Shown one piece after another: positions 1 through 7,510 of a stretch of 34,333 nucleotides of DNA. The position numbers were made by a program, and so were the translations under genes. Every line of letters starts with the position of its first letter. The first letter of the stretch is position 1. Below the pieces are notes generated by a model. The model saw only the letters and a program-made list of their open reading frames with translations. It ran no database searches and was not told the DNA's origin. This DNA is from Pseudomonadota bacterium (GTDB lineage: Bacteria > Pseudomonadota > Gammaproteobacteria > Burkholderiales > Burkholderiaceae_C): contig JAJZWA010000024.1 of NCBI GenBank assembly GCA_021846965.1, positions 18,393 to 52,725 on the forward strand. Direction: 5' to 3'.

Positions 1-359
1 GGCCCCAGGCGGCGATCCGCCGCGCCGACGCGCTGCTCTGGAAGCAGTTCCCCGGACATTTCGGCCAGGCGCTCTCCAAGGAGATCGTCTCGCGCGAGAG
101 CCTGGGCAGCCAGCACCTGGACTACCGCCTGTCCTGCTACGAGCCGGGTGCCTACGTGGCGCGCCACAGCCATCGCCGGCAGGAGCAGATCTATCACATC
201 CTGCGCGGACGCGGCCTGGTGATCCTGGACGGCCGCGAGACCCCCGTCGGGCCCGACGACGTGATGTTCATTCCTCCCCTGGTCGAGCACGAATTGCACT
301 GCACCGGCACCGAGGAGCTGGTGCTGCTGGTGATCACCAGCCCGCAGACCGACGAATAG
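1..359 (+). CDS. cupin-domain protein, 3' end (5' end outside window)
   Basis: The reading frame is open from the first bases of the window to a TAG at 357-359, giving about 119 visible residues, so the gene starts upstream. The visible part holds a cupin beta-barrel. The first cupin motif is HSHRRQEQIYHILRG, with the H-x-H-x3-E metal-ligand spacing. The second is GPDDVMFIPPLVEHEL, with its histidine. Small cupins bind a metal or a small ligand and act as isomerases, oxygenases or sensor domains; nothing here says which. A strong intrinsic terminator follows at 411-446, so this gene ends its transcript and is probably not co-transcribed with the SDR gene downstream. An ATG lies at 156, but the cupin fold begins before it, so that is not the true start. 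Confidence 0.8.
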   Translation, partial: PQAAIRRADALLWKQFPGHFGQALSKEIVSRESLGSQHLDYRLSCYEPGAYVARHSHRRQEQIYHILRGRGLVILDGRETPVGPDDVMFIPPLVEHELHCTGTEELVLLVITSPQTDE

Positions 360-410
360 ATCGACGCACCCGCGCGCGACCCGGCCCGCCCGGGCTCGCG
401 TCCCTTCCCC

Positions 411-446
411 GGGGCCGGGCCCCCTTGCGGGCCGGCCCCTTGTTTT
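411..446 (+). terminator. Rho-independent terminator after the cupin gene
   Basis: GGGGCCGG (411-418) pairs perfectly with CCGGCCCC (432-439), with a 13-nt loop, and is followed directly by the T-rich run TTGTTTT (440-446). It lies 51 nt after the cupin stop and 12 nt before the Shine-Dalgarno sequence of the next gene. This is the only hairpin noted in the window with a proper T tract. Confidence 0.8.
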
Positions 447-470
447 CCAGACATTTCAGGAGTTCCGGAT

Positions 471-1214
471 ATGCACAAGCCAGTCGCCATCGTGTTCGGT
501 GGTTCGCGCGGAATCGGTCGCGCCTGCGTGGACGCGCTCGTTCGCGAGGGTTTCGACCTCGCACTGACCTACGTCTCCAGCCCGGAGGCCGCGCAGCAGG
601 CATGCGCGGGCGCGGCGGCCTTGCGAGCCGGGGCCAGGGTCCAGGCCTATGCGGTGGAGGTGCGCGACGCGGCGGCGGTGGACGGCCTGTTCACCCGGGT
701 CGCGCAGGACTTCGCGGCCCCGGTGCGCTGCGTGCTGGCCAATGCCGGCATCAACGTGCCCCCCGGGCCGCTGGCGAGCTTCGACCCCGAGGCCTTTCGC
801 CGGCTCATGGAGGTGAACCTGTTCGGAGCCTTCAACATCCTCTCGGCCGCGGCCCGGCACGTGGCCGACGGCGGCTCGATCCTCGCGCTGACGACCTCGC
901 TGGTGCGTGTGTCCATGGCCGGCCTCGGGCCCTACAGCGCCAGCAAGGCCGCGGTGGAGGCCCTCGTGCGCGCCTTGTCGCGGGAGCTGGCTGGACGCGG
1001 CGTGCGGGTCAATGCCGTGGCCCCGGGGCCGGTGGACACGGAACTGTTCCACGAAGGCAAGACCGAGGAGGCCAAGGCGCGTTCGGCGGCGCTCAGCCCC
1101 TTCGGGCGCATCGGACGGCCCGAGGAGGTGGCCGAACTGGTCGCCTTCCTGGCCTCGCAGCGCGCCTCGTGGATCCACGGCCAGGTGGTGCAGGCCAACG
1201 GCGGCCTGGTCTGA
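471..1214 (+). CDS. SDR-family NAD(P)-dependent oxidoreductase (FabG-like)
   Basis: This 247-residue protein is a classical short-chain dehydrogenase of typical length. The Rossmann cofactor loop is GGSRGIG (about residues 10-16), the structural NAG motif is at N91, and the active site is S143 with Y155-x3-K159 (YSASK). The C-terminal AQVVQANGGLV-like end (here GQVVQANGGLV) is also typical. The family reduces or oxidises alcohol and keto groups, and the substrate cannot be read from the sequence. The ATG at 471 follows AGGAG (458-462) at 8 nt. The gene is separated from the upstream cupin gene by an intrinsic terminator and is convergent with dabA, with a shared hairpin between them. The promoter must lie in the short stretch after the terminator or depend on readthrough. 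Confidence 0.9.
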   Translation: MHKPVAIVFGGSRGIGRACVDALVREGFDLALTYVSSPEAAQQACAGAAALRAGARVQAYAVEVRDAAAVDGLFTRVAQDFAAPVRCVLANAGINVPPGPLASFDPEAFRRLMEVNLFGAFNILSAAARHVADGGSILALTTSLVRVSMAGLGPYSASKAAVEALVRALSRELAGRGVRVNAVAPGPVDTELFHEGKTEEAKARSAALSPFGRIGRPEEVAELVAFLASQRASWIHGQVVQANGGLV

Positions 1215-1225
1215 GCCCTCCCGCG

Positions 1226-1255
1226 CTCGGGAGCCGCCGTGCTCAGGCTCCCGAG
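1226..1255. terminator. bidirectional terminator-like hairpin between SDR gene and dabA
   Basis: CTCGGGAGCC (1226-1235) and GGCTCCCGAG (1246-1255) form a perfect 10-bp inverted repeat with a 10-nt loop. The loop contains the dabA stop codon (1243-1245 on the minus strand). A competing 6-bp stem, CTCCCG (1218-1223) with CGGGAG (1228-1233), overlaps it. Neither side has a T tract, so terminator function is inferred from its position between convergent genes. Confidence 0.6.
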
Positions 1256-3801
1256 TCTCGGGACTGCCAGGCCTGCCAGCATGCCGGGCCCGTGCGGCAC
1301 CAGACGGCGCCCTGCTCATCCAGGCGCAGCAGGTGCAGCCAGCCATGCTCGGCCAGCTGGCGCAGGTTCTCGTGTCGCTCCAGCACCCCTTCGATGCGGG
1401 CCTCGGGCGCCTCGATCAGCACGCTCAGGCGCAGCGGCTCGTGCACCCAGCGCCGGCCGTCGTGCAGCGACTGCTGCGACAGGCCGATGCGCAGGTCCCC
1501 GCCGTTGCCCTCGAACACACCGATGCGCGCGCCCACCACGTTGTGCAGCAGCTTGTTGCCGCTGCCCAGGCGTTCGGGCTCGACGGTGGAGGCGTGGTAT
1601 TGCCAGTTGATCCAGTGCGCCACCAGCATGGGTGCGCTCATCAGCGCCTCGAGCAGACTGCCGTCCGCGTCGCGCGCGGCGTCGTAGTCGTGCAGGAAGC
1701 TGCGCCCCTCGAGCACCGCGGCGCGCGAGCGAGCGCGCGGCGCCAGGATCAGCGAGGCATTGCCGGCCAGCCCCCACTCGGGCCGGGTCTGCGCGCCGTC
1801 GTTGGCGCGCCGGCGCAGCGCCTGCAGCAGCTGGTCGTGGGGCAGGCGCGGGTCCAGCTCCAGCCGGGGGGCGCGTTCGCGGCGCAACTGATCGCAGGCA
1901 TGGTCCAGCGCGCCGCGCATGCGCTCCCAGCACGCGCGTGCCCGCGCGGGAAGCAGATCGAGGTCGAAGCCCTCGACCTCGTCGGTGGTCGTGTTGTGCA
2001 GCGCGGCCACGAACACCGTGTGCTGCGGGATGTCGATGCCGCGTTCGCGCAGGTCCGCGCGCAGATCCGGCTCGTTGAGCAGGTGCGCGAGCGCCCGCGC
2101 GTTGGGCTCGCCGCTGTTGCCGCAGCAGGCTCCGCAGTCCAGCCCGGCGGCGTGCGCATTGTTGCTGCTCTGGCTGGCGTGGGCCACCAGCAGGACCAGC
2201 TCGGCGAAGTCCCCGCGCAGTCCCATGGCGCCCAGCACCCTCGCGGCCAGGTCGGCCTTCGCCTGCGCATCCAGCCCGAGCAGGCGCGGCCGGCACAGCG
2301 GCCGGTAGCGCGCCGCCACGCCCGCCAGGTCGTCGTTGTCGCGCGGGCCTGCCGCGGGCACGAGCCAGCGCGTCAGCGCGCCCAGATAGCCCAGGCCGGC
2401 GGCTTCGACGTAGGAAAAGGCGGCCGCCGGCCAGCGGCTGGCGCCGTCGCGCTGGCGCACGGCGGCGAGCTTGCGCTCGCGCGAGGCGCGGACCCGACCC
2501 TGCGCCGCTGGCGCACCCTGCGGGTCGAGCGCCGTGGCGATGACCTCGGACAGTTCCACCGAGGGCGCCAGCAGCCCCGGCAATTGCGGGCGGCGGGCCT
2601 GGGTTCCGAGCGGCGTGTAGGCGGCCGGCAAGCCGAAGAATCCGGCGAATCCATGGGTGCTGACGCCGGGCCACACGGCCTCTAGCGCACGGCGCAGCGG
2701 CTCGCCGCGCACGTCGATGCAGAACACCGCCTGGGCCTCGGCGGGCGGGGTGGGCAGGGCCGGCACCGCCGCGACGCCGCGCAGGCGTTCGACCAGGTCG
2801 CGCTGGTAGCCGATGTCCAGCGCCAGCTGCCAGACCTCGTCGGGCAGCAGCTCGCCCCGGGCCTGGGCGAGCGCATCGCCCGCCGCGCCCCAGGCCCGGC
2901 GCATCTCGGCGATGGCCGAGACGGCCTGCTCATCGGCCTTGCATTCGAGCAGGATCGCGCCCCAGGCCAGGCGGATCGCCAGCAGGTCGCGCAGATGCGG
3001 ATCCTCGCGCCCTTCGAGCTGTGCCTGCCAGCCCAGGTGGGCGCACCACGAGGCCCAGCCCTGCATGGTCAGCAGCACCGCCTCCAGGTAGTCGGCCCAG
3101 GCGCCCTCGGGCAGCCCCAGGCGCAGCAGGGCCCAGGATTCGGCGTCCTCTCGCGTGGCCGGCAGCGCGCCCAGGCCGTGGGACAGACCGGGCAGGCCCA
3201 TCAACACCGAGATGCCGTGGTCATGCCCGATGGTGTCGCGCCAGAAGGCGTACAGGCCCTGCCCACGCTGGGGTTGCCAGTCGGCCTGCCCGCGGTCGAA
3301 ATAGGCCGCGCAGGTCTGGCTGATCTGGTGGGTCACCGCGTCGCGCCAGGGCAGGCGCGCATGGCGCCGCGGCTGGTCGTCGAGCAGGTCGATGAGCAGC
3401 GGCATGCGCGGCAGCACCGGCGGCGTGCTCAGCGCCTGCACGCAGCGCTGCGGGTCCCAGCCCGCCTGCGCCGCCTGCGGCAGGCGCGCCAGCGCCGCGG
3501 CCAGGTCCTGCTCGCGGATGCGCCCGCTGTCCCAGGCGTGGCGCATCTGCTCGCGCCCCGGGAACACGCGGATCCCCGCCAGCAGCGCCATGCGGGAGGC
3601 GACTTCGCGCAGCGGACGATCGATGCGCTTCCAGTGCGGATTGACGGCGATGGACAGATCCAGCGGCCACGCCGGGGCGATGGCCGAGCAGGCCTGGCGG
3701 AAGGCCGCCTCGATGCCCGCGTCGGGCGATGTCCGCGGCGCGCCGGCCGGGGTGGATGCGGTTTGCAGGGCTTGCATGTCGATGGCAGGGGCGGTTGTCA
3801 A
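1243..3801 (-). CDS. dabA: DabA (DUF2309), beta-carbonic-anhydrase-like subunit of inorganic-carbon transporter
   Basis: DabA is the cytoplasmic Zn subunit of the DabAB complex, which accumulates bicarbonate by coupling CO2 hydration to an ion gradient. The protein is 852 residues from the TTG start. The carbonic-anhydrase-like zinc site is visible: C361 and D363 in FCIDVRGEP, H541 in LLVAHASQ, and C556 in GLDCGACCG. The H-to-C spacing of 15 equals that of the characterised Halothiobacillus DabA (C351, D353, H524, C539, recalled from the literature). Start choice: the TTG at 3801 overlaps the dabB stop (TTGA) and follows GGAG at 6 nt; the first ATG, at 3777, has no Shine-Dalgarno sequence, so the TTG is preferred. 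The same frame stays open back to 5139 across dabB, which is a GC-rich artefact. It is co-transcribed with dabB. Confidence 0.92.
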   Translation of the reverse strand: MTTAPAIDMQALQTASTPAGAPRTSPDAGIEAAFRQACSAIAPAWPLDLSIAVNPHWKRIDRPLREVASRMALLAGIRVFPGREQMRHAWDSGRIREQDLAAALARLPQAAQAGWDPQRCVQALSTPPVLPRMPLLIDLLDDQPRRHARLPWRDAVTHQISQTCAAYFDRGQADWQPQRGQGLYAFWRDTIGHDHGISVLMGLPGLSHGLGALPATREDAESWALLRLGLPEGAWADYLEAVLLTMQGWASWCAHLGWQAQLEGREDPHLRDLLAIRLAWGAILLECKADEQAVSAIAEMRRAWGAAGDALAQARGELLPDEVWQLALDIGYQRDLVERLRGVAAVPALPTPPAEAQAVFCIDVRGEPLRRALEAVWPGVSTHGFAGFFGLPAAYTPLGTQARRPQLPGLLAPSVELSEVIATALDPQGAPAAQGRVRASRERKLAAVRQRDGASRWPAAAFSYVEAAGLGYLGALTRWLVPAAGPRDNDDLAGVAARYRPLCRPRLLGLDAQAKADLAARVLGAMGLRGDFAELVLLVAHASQSSNNAHAAGLDCGACCGNSGEPNARALAHLLNEPDLRADLRERGIDIPQHTVFVAALHNTTTDEVEGFDLDLLPARARACWERMRGALDHACDQLRRERAPRLELDPRLPHDQLLQALRRRANDGAQTRPEWGLAGNASLILAPRARSRAAVLEGRSFLHDYDAARDADGSLLEALMSAPMLVAHWINWQYHASTVEPERLGSGNKLLHNVVGARIGVFEGNGGDLRIGLSQQSLHDGRRWVHEPLRLSVLIEAPEARIEGVLERHENLRQLAEHGWLHLLRLDEQGAVWCRTGPACWQAWQSRDSGA

Positions 3802-5411
3802 GAGATGCTCCAGTGCACCTGGGTGCGCCGGCGCGCCGCCGCGCCGGCACGCGCCGGACCGCCCCAGCGCGCGGGCCACAGGCGCAGCGCCGCACGGGTG
3901 TAGATCTCGTCCACGTAGAAGCCGGCGTAGCTCCAGCGGCGCAGGGCCTCCAGGCGCCCCGGCGCGAGCTGCAGTGCGGCCAGCGCCGCGTACAGGCAGG
4001 CCATGCCCGCCAGCGCCAGGGGACCGGCGCCCGCCCAGGGCAGATCCCGCGTGCCCAGGTCGAGCCGGTGCGCGAGCAAGGCCGCCAGGCCCAGGGCCGC
4101 GACCAGCGCGACCCCTGTGAGCACGCGCCACGCGGCCGCCCCGGCGCGCGAGCCGCGCCACGCGGGCCACCACAACAGGGGAGCCCAGGCTGCCGCCAGC
4201 ACCCCGGACCACCACCAGGGCCATGGCGCGGCGCCGAGCGCGCGGTCCAGCAGCACCAGGATTGCGGCGGCCAGGAAGGGCGCGGCCAGCACGCTGGCGG
4301 CCGAGTTCGGCGCGGCGTCGCGCAGGGCGCGCAGCTTGCCGTCGCGCACCGCGCCGGAGGCCGACAGGAAGGCATGCGCCTTGTACAGCGAGTGTCCCAG
4401 CAGGTGCAGCGCGGCCAGCTCGTACAGGCCCAGGCCGCACTCCAGCACCATGAATCCCATCTGGCCCACGGTGGACCAGGCCAGGCGCACCTTGATGCTC
4501 ACCCGGGTGAGGCTGACCATGCCGGCCAGCAGGGCGCTGGACAGGCCGCCGGCCACCAGCACGGCACGCGCGGTGCTGGCATCGCCCAGCAGGGGTGCGA
4601 AGCGGATGAGCACGAAGCCGCCCAGGTTGACCACCCCCGCGTGCATCAGCGCCGACACGGGGGTCGGCGCCTCCATGACCTGGATCAGCCAGCCGTGCAC
4701 CGGAAGCAGGGCCGTACGCAGCAGCACCGCGAGCACCAGCAGCAGCGCGCTGAACTGCAGGGCGGGCGCCGGCCCGCCGAGCCGGGCCTGGTGCATCAGC
4801 ACCGTCAGCGAACCGCTGCCCACATGGTGCCAGGCCAGCGCGGCGGCGCCCAGCAGCAGCAGGTCGGCGAGCCGGTCGGCGATGCGCTTCTTGTGCGCCG
4901 CCAGGCGCGCGAAGGGGCGTTCGGGGTAGAAGCACAGCAGGCGGTGCAGCGCCGCGCCGATGAAGGCCCAGGCGCCGATCAGCACCAGCCAGTGGTCGGC
5001 CAGCAGCAGCAGCTGCACGCCGCCCAGCACCGCGGCCAGTGCCTGCGCGTAGCGCCGCTGCCCGGCCTCGCCCCGCAGGTAGCGTGAGGAGAAGGCGCCG
5101 ATGACGGTTCCCAGGAACTGCACCAGCAGGGCGATCCATGCGCCCAGCCCCGTCTCGGCCAGGCCGGGCCCGAGGGCCAGGGGGCGTGTGTCATGCACGA
5201 GGCTGGCGCGCAGCAACTGCGCGGCCAGGGCGCCCGCGGCGGCGACCAGGGCGATCGCGGACAGCGCGGCGAAGCGACGCCAGGCCGAGGATTCGTCGCG
5301 GCAAAGCGGCGCCGCACAGGCTGCCGCGCAGCAGGCCATCAGCACCGCGGGCGCCGGCGCGGCGGCGTGGATCAGGAGGGACAAGGTGGAATCGAGTGCA
5401 TGCGGGTTCAT
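3798..5411 (-). CDS. dabB: DabB, NuoL/MrpA-like membrane subunit of inorganic-carbon transporter
   Basis: This 537-residue, very hydrophobic protein belongs to the proton-translocating Nuo/Mrp antiporter family, in the short form that pairs with DabA. Conserved core segments are WLIQVMEAPTPVSALMHAG (the central antiporter helix), VSIKVRLAWSTVGQMGFM with its lysine, and GHSLYKAHAFLSASG with lysine and histidine. DabB is known to supply the cation flux that drives CO2 hydration by DabA in the inner membrane. It lacks the long lateral helix and extra C-terminal helices of a complex I NuoL (about 600 residues), and no other nuo genes are nearby, which supports DabB over respiratory NuoL. The ATG at 5411 has no clear Shine-Dalgarno sequence. 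The stop overlaps the TTG start of dabA. The gene is divergent from a LysR gene across 75 bp. Confidence 0.9.
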   Translation of the reverse strand: MNPHALDSTLSLLIHAAAPAPAVLMACCAAACAAPLCRDESSAWRRFAALSAIALVAAAGALAAQLLRASLVHDTRPLALGPGLAETGLGAWIALLVQFLGTVIGAFSSRYLRGEAGQRRYAQALAAVLGGVQLLLLADHWLVLIGAWAFIGAALHRLLCFYPERPFARLAAHKKRIADRLADLLLLGAAALAWHHVGSGSLTVLMHQARLGGPAPALQFSALLLVLAVLLRTALLPVHGWLIQVMEAPTPVSALMHAGVVNLGGFVLIRFAPLLGDASTARAVLVAGGLSSALLAGMVSLTRVSIKVRLAWSTVGQMGFMVLECGLGLYELAALHLLGHSLYKAHAFLSASGAVRDGKLRALRDAAPNSAASVLAAPFLAAAILVLLDRALGAAPWPWWWSGVLAAAWAPLLWWPAWRGSRAGAAAWRVLTGVALVAALGLAALLAHRLDLGTRDLPWAGAGPLALAGMACLYAALAALQLAPGRLEALRRWSYAGFYVDEIYTRAALRLWPARWGGPARAGAAARRRTQVHWSIS

Positions 5412-5438
5412 GGACCGAAATGATGCTTGGGCGATTGC

Positions 5439-5486
5439 GTTCTGTAAAATTCATTGACAGGAACAAAACGTTCGTGAAAACAGAAC
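5439..5486. promoter_or_regulatory. candidate LysR operator in the dabB/LysR divergent region
   Basis: The 75-bp divergent spacer is much more AT-rich than its surroundings and holds repeated half-sites. GTTCTGT (5439-5445) is a perfect inverted match to ACAGAAC (5480-5486), which abuts the LysR ATG. A near match, ACAGGAAC, sits at 5457-5464. The outer half-sites are 41 bp apart centre to centre, close to four helical turns. This suits a LysR tetramer controlling both directions. The assignment rests on symmetry and position only. Confidence 0.45.
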
Positions 5487-6416
5487 ATGAACCTGGATCG
5501 GCTGAATTTCCATCATCTGCTGTACTTCTGGCGCGTGGCCAGCATCGGGCACCTCACCCGCGCCGCGCAGGAACTTCACGTGGCGCAGTCGGCGCTGTCC
5601 ACGCAGATCCGCCAGCTCGAGGATCGACTGGGAGAGGCCCTGTTCGAGCGCGAGGGGCGGCGCCTGGTGCTGACCGAGGCCGGCCAGCTGGTGTTGTCCT
5701 ACGCGGAGAACATCTTCGGGCTGGGCCAGGAGATGCTGGGACGCCTGGAGGGCCGCGCCGAGGGCATGCTGCGACTGCGCGTGGGCAGCGTGGCCACGCT
5801 GTCGCGCAACTACCAGGAGAACTGGATCCGGCCCCTGCTCGGCGACCCCAGCGTGGCCCTGACCCTCGAGTCGGGCACGCTGGAGGATCTGCTGGAGCGC
5901 CTGCTGCAGCATCGCCTGGACGTGGTCCTGTCCAACGAGGCCGTGTCCGCCGACACCGAGCGTCCCTTCCATTGCCGCTTTCTGGGCAGTCAGGCCATCT
6001 CCCTGGTCGGCCCGGCCGCCATCTGGAATCGCCGGCGCCTGCGCGTGCCGGAGGACCTGCATGGCCGCGACCTGGCGGTGCCCGGTCCCCGGCATGCCCT
6101 GCGCGGCCAGTTCGATGCCCTGTGCATCGCGGCCGAGGTGCGCCCGCGGTTTCGCGCCGAGGTCGACGACATGCCGATGCTGCGCCTGATCGCCCGCGAC
6201 AGCGGCTGGCTGACGGTGCTGCCCGAGGTGGTGGTGCAGGACGAGATCCGCAGCGGGATCCTGGTGAAGGTGGGGCGCTCGGAGCAGTTGCAGGAGCACT
6301 TCTACGCCATCACCACCGCGCATCGCCATCGCCTGGAGCGCCTGGAGCATCTGCTCGAGGGCTCGCGCCGGGCCTTGCGGCCGATGCGGCGCGAAGCCGG
6401 CGCTGGCGCGGGCTGA
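5487..6416 (+). CDS. LysR-family regulator, probable regulator of dabBA
   Basis: This 309-residue LysR-type regulator has an N-terminal winged helix-turn-helix; the recognition region LTRAAQELHVAQSALSTQIR spans about residues 19-38. An effector-binding domain follows. The opening MNLDRLNFHHLLYFWRVAS resembles the NhaR-like branch of the family. It is divergent from dabB, and genes of this type are common neighbours of DUF2309/NuoL-like pairs. Control of inorganic-carbon uptake is therefore the likely role, but that is inference from context. No good Shine-Dalgarno sequence precedes the ATG at 5487, and an operator half-site abuts the start codon, so autorepression is plausible. The gene converges on an IclR gene 18 bp away, with a stop-containing hairpin between them. 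Confidence 0.88.
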   Translation: MNLDRLNFHHLLYFWRVASIGHLTRAAQELHVAQSALSTQIRQLEDRLGEALFEREGRRLVLTEAGQLVLSYAENIFGLGQEMLGRLEGRAEGMLRLRVGSVATLSRNYQENWIRPLLGDPSVALTLESGTLEDLLERLLQHRLDVVLSNEAVSADTERPFHCRFLGSQAISLVGPAAIWNRRRLRVPEDLHGRDLAVPGPRHALRGQFDALCIAAEVRPRFRAEVDDMPMLRLIARDSGWLTVLPEVVVQDEIRSGILVKVGRSEQLQEHFYAITTAHRHRLERLEHLLEGSRRALRPMRREAGAGAG

Positions 6417-6425
6417 GCCCGCGCC
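6405..6425. terminator. stop-codon-embedding hairpin between LysR and IclR genes
   Basis: GGCGCGGGC (6405-6413) and GCCCGCGCC (6417-6425) form a perfect 9-bp stem. The 3-nt loop (6414-6416) is exactly the TGA stop of the LysR gene. There is no T tract on either side. The position between convergent ends suggests two-way termination or protection of the mRNA 3' end. Confidence 0.55.
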
Positions 6426-6434
6426 GCAATGCTC

Positions 6435-7277
6435 TCAGGGCGCCTGCTCGGGCAATTCCTGCTCCACGTCGCGCCGCACCTGTCTCAGCAATTCCAGGAG
6501 GTGTGGAGCCAGGCGCTGCACCACGGACTGCATGGTCTCGCCTGAGGAAGTGCTGACGTTGAGTACATAGGTCGCGCCGTGCGCCTGCAAGGGGGCCGCG
6601 AGCGCCACCACTTCGGGCTGCCAGGATACCGCGCAGAAACCCCGCGAGGCCACTTGCTGGGCGGCGATCTCGATGGCGCGTGCGATCTGCGGCCACTGCG
6701 CACCGCGCCTGCGCCGGAAATAGGCCAGCAAGGCCTTGCGCCTGGGCTCGTCCAGGGTGCTCAGGTAGGCGCGCCCGAGCGAGGTGAGCTCGATGGGTAC
6801 GCGCTGGCCGGACACCACGTTGCGCAGGGCCACGCGGCGGCTGTAGCGGATGGACTCCAGGTAGACCATCTCGTCTCCATCGGGCGCCGCCAGTCCGACG
6901 TTGAGGCGCTGGCTCTCGGCCAGCGAGCGCATGCGCGGCGCCGCGATCTTGAGCAGGGTCGAGCCGCTTTTCATCGCATGGCCCAGACTCAGCACCGCGG
7001 GCGCCAGGCGATAGGCATGCGCGGATGGGTCGAGTTGCAGGTAGCCGGCGCCGGTGAGGGTCTGGGTCAGGCGTGTCACCGTCGCCCGCGACAGACCCGT
7101 GCGTTCGGCCAGTTCCCCGTTGCCAAGGACTTCCAGCCCGGGGCGGAAGGCCCGCAGGATCTCGATGCCGCGTTCGAGCGAACGATTGGAAGGAGAGCGC
7201 CCGGGTTTCGGGTCCCGGACCTGGGGCGACTCGGATGCAGCAGAGCGTCGTGGCACGAATTTCAAGCATTGAAACAA
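6435..7277 (-). CDS. IclR-family transcriptional regulator
   Basis: This is an IclR-type regulator of about 280 residues. The N-terminal winged helix-turn-helix is at about residues 50-90 (GELAERTGLSRATVTRLTQT), and the C-terminal effector domain includes the typical VGLAAPDGDEMVYLES and LGRAYLS segments. IclR proteins usually control catabolic operons in response to a carboxylate or aromatic metabolite. This gene is divergent from the TTT/beta-oxidation operon at 7511, so it is the obvious candidate regulator. Start codon: the longest form begins at a TTG (7277); an in-frame GTG at 7256 is equally possible, and neither has a clear Shine-Dalgarno sequence. The N-terminal 30 residues are poorly conserved in the family, so the start is uncertain. 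Confidence 0.88.
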   Translation of the reverse strand: MFQCLKFVPRRSAASESPQVRDPKPGRSPSNRSLERGIEILRAFRPGLEVLGNGELAERTGLSRATVTRLTQTLTGAGYLQLDPSAHAYRLAPAVLSLGHAMKSGSTLLKIAAPRMRSLAESQRLNVGLAAPDGDEMVYLESIRYSRRVALRNVVSGQRVPIELTSLGRAYLSTLDEPRRKALLAYFRRRRGAQWPQIARAIEIAAQQVASRGFCAVSWQPEVVALAAPLQAHGATYVLNVSTSSGETMQSVVQRLAPHLLELLRQVRRDVEQELPEQAP

Positions 7278-7320
7278 ACGGTTGCGATCGCGCGAGGGAA
7301 TCGCGCCCGGGCAAGCCTCA

Positions 7321-7356
7321 TTGCCGTGATGGCAACGACGGTGCCATTGTCTGCCA
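7321..7356. promoter_or_regulatory. clustered TTGCC/TGCCA palindromes, candidate IclR operator
   Basis: TTGCC (7321-7325) and GGCAA (7331-7335) form a perfect palindrome with a 5-nt centre. TGGCA (7330-7334) with TGCCA (7342-7346) forms a second, overlapping dyad, and a further TGCCA lies at 7352-7356. The cluster sits in the iclR/binding-protein divergent spacer, about 45 bp from the iclR start. An operator role is inferred. Confidence 0.4.
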
Positions 7357-7377
7357 TACGAGGTGGTGAGCTCCCCA

Positions 7378-7412
7378 TATTTCCACTCTTTGAAAATGCC
7401 TAATCGGAAATA
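7378..7412. promoter_or_regulatory. TATTTCC/GGAAATA inverted repeat, candidate second operator
   Basis: TATTTCC (7378-7384) and GGAAATA (7406-7412) are perfect 7-bp inverted arms with 28 bp between centres, in the AT-rich part of the divergent spacer. The half-sites resemble the GGAAA/TTTCC arms known for E. coli IclR. A weak promoter candidate overlaps the right arm: TCGGAA (7404-7409), 17 bp, TAGACT (7427-7432), reading towards the binding-protein gene. Confidence 0.35.
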
Positions 7413-7510
7413 GCGCTCTCCAAACCTAGACTGGATTCATTCCCGCAAGACCATGCGAGAGCATCCGGAGCGTTGCGGGGATGCCCATTCAAACCCTACA
7501 GGAGACAAGC

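Noticed and set aside
907-2685. 592-codon plus-strand frame crossing the SDR 3' end and antisense to dabA
   Set aside because: It crosses a terminator-like hairpin and has no domain; both genes beneath it carry clear motifs.
3802-5139. N-terminal extension of dabA over dabB (fused 1298-codon frame)
   Set aside because: The extension overlaps a well-supported dabB in another frame and is proline/arginine/alanine-rich. DabA orthologues are about 800-850 residues and start near here.
3798-5411. dabB as a respiratory complex I NuoL subunit
   Set aside because: No other nuo genes are adjacent, the protein is shorter than NuoL, and it is coupled to a DUF2309 DabA gene.
5454-5459. TTGACA as a consensus -35 box for the LysR gene
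   Set aside because: No acceptable -10 hexamer lies 16-18 bp downstream, so I do not call a promoter there.
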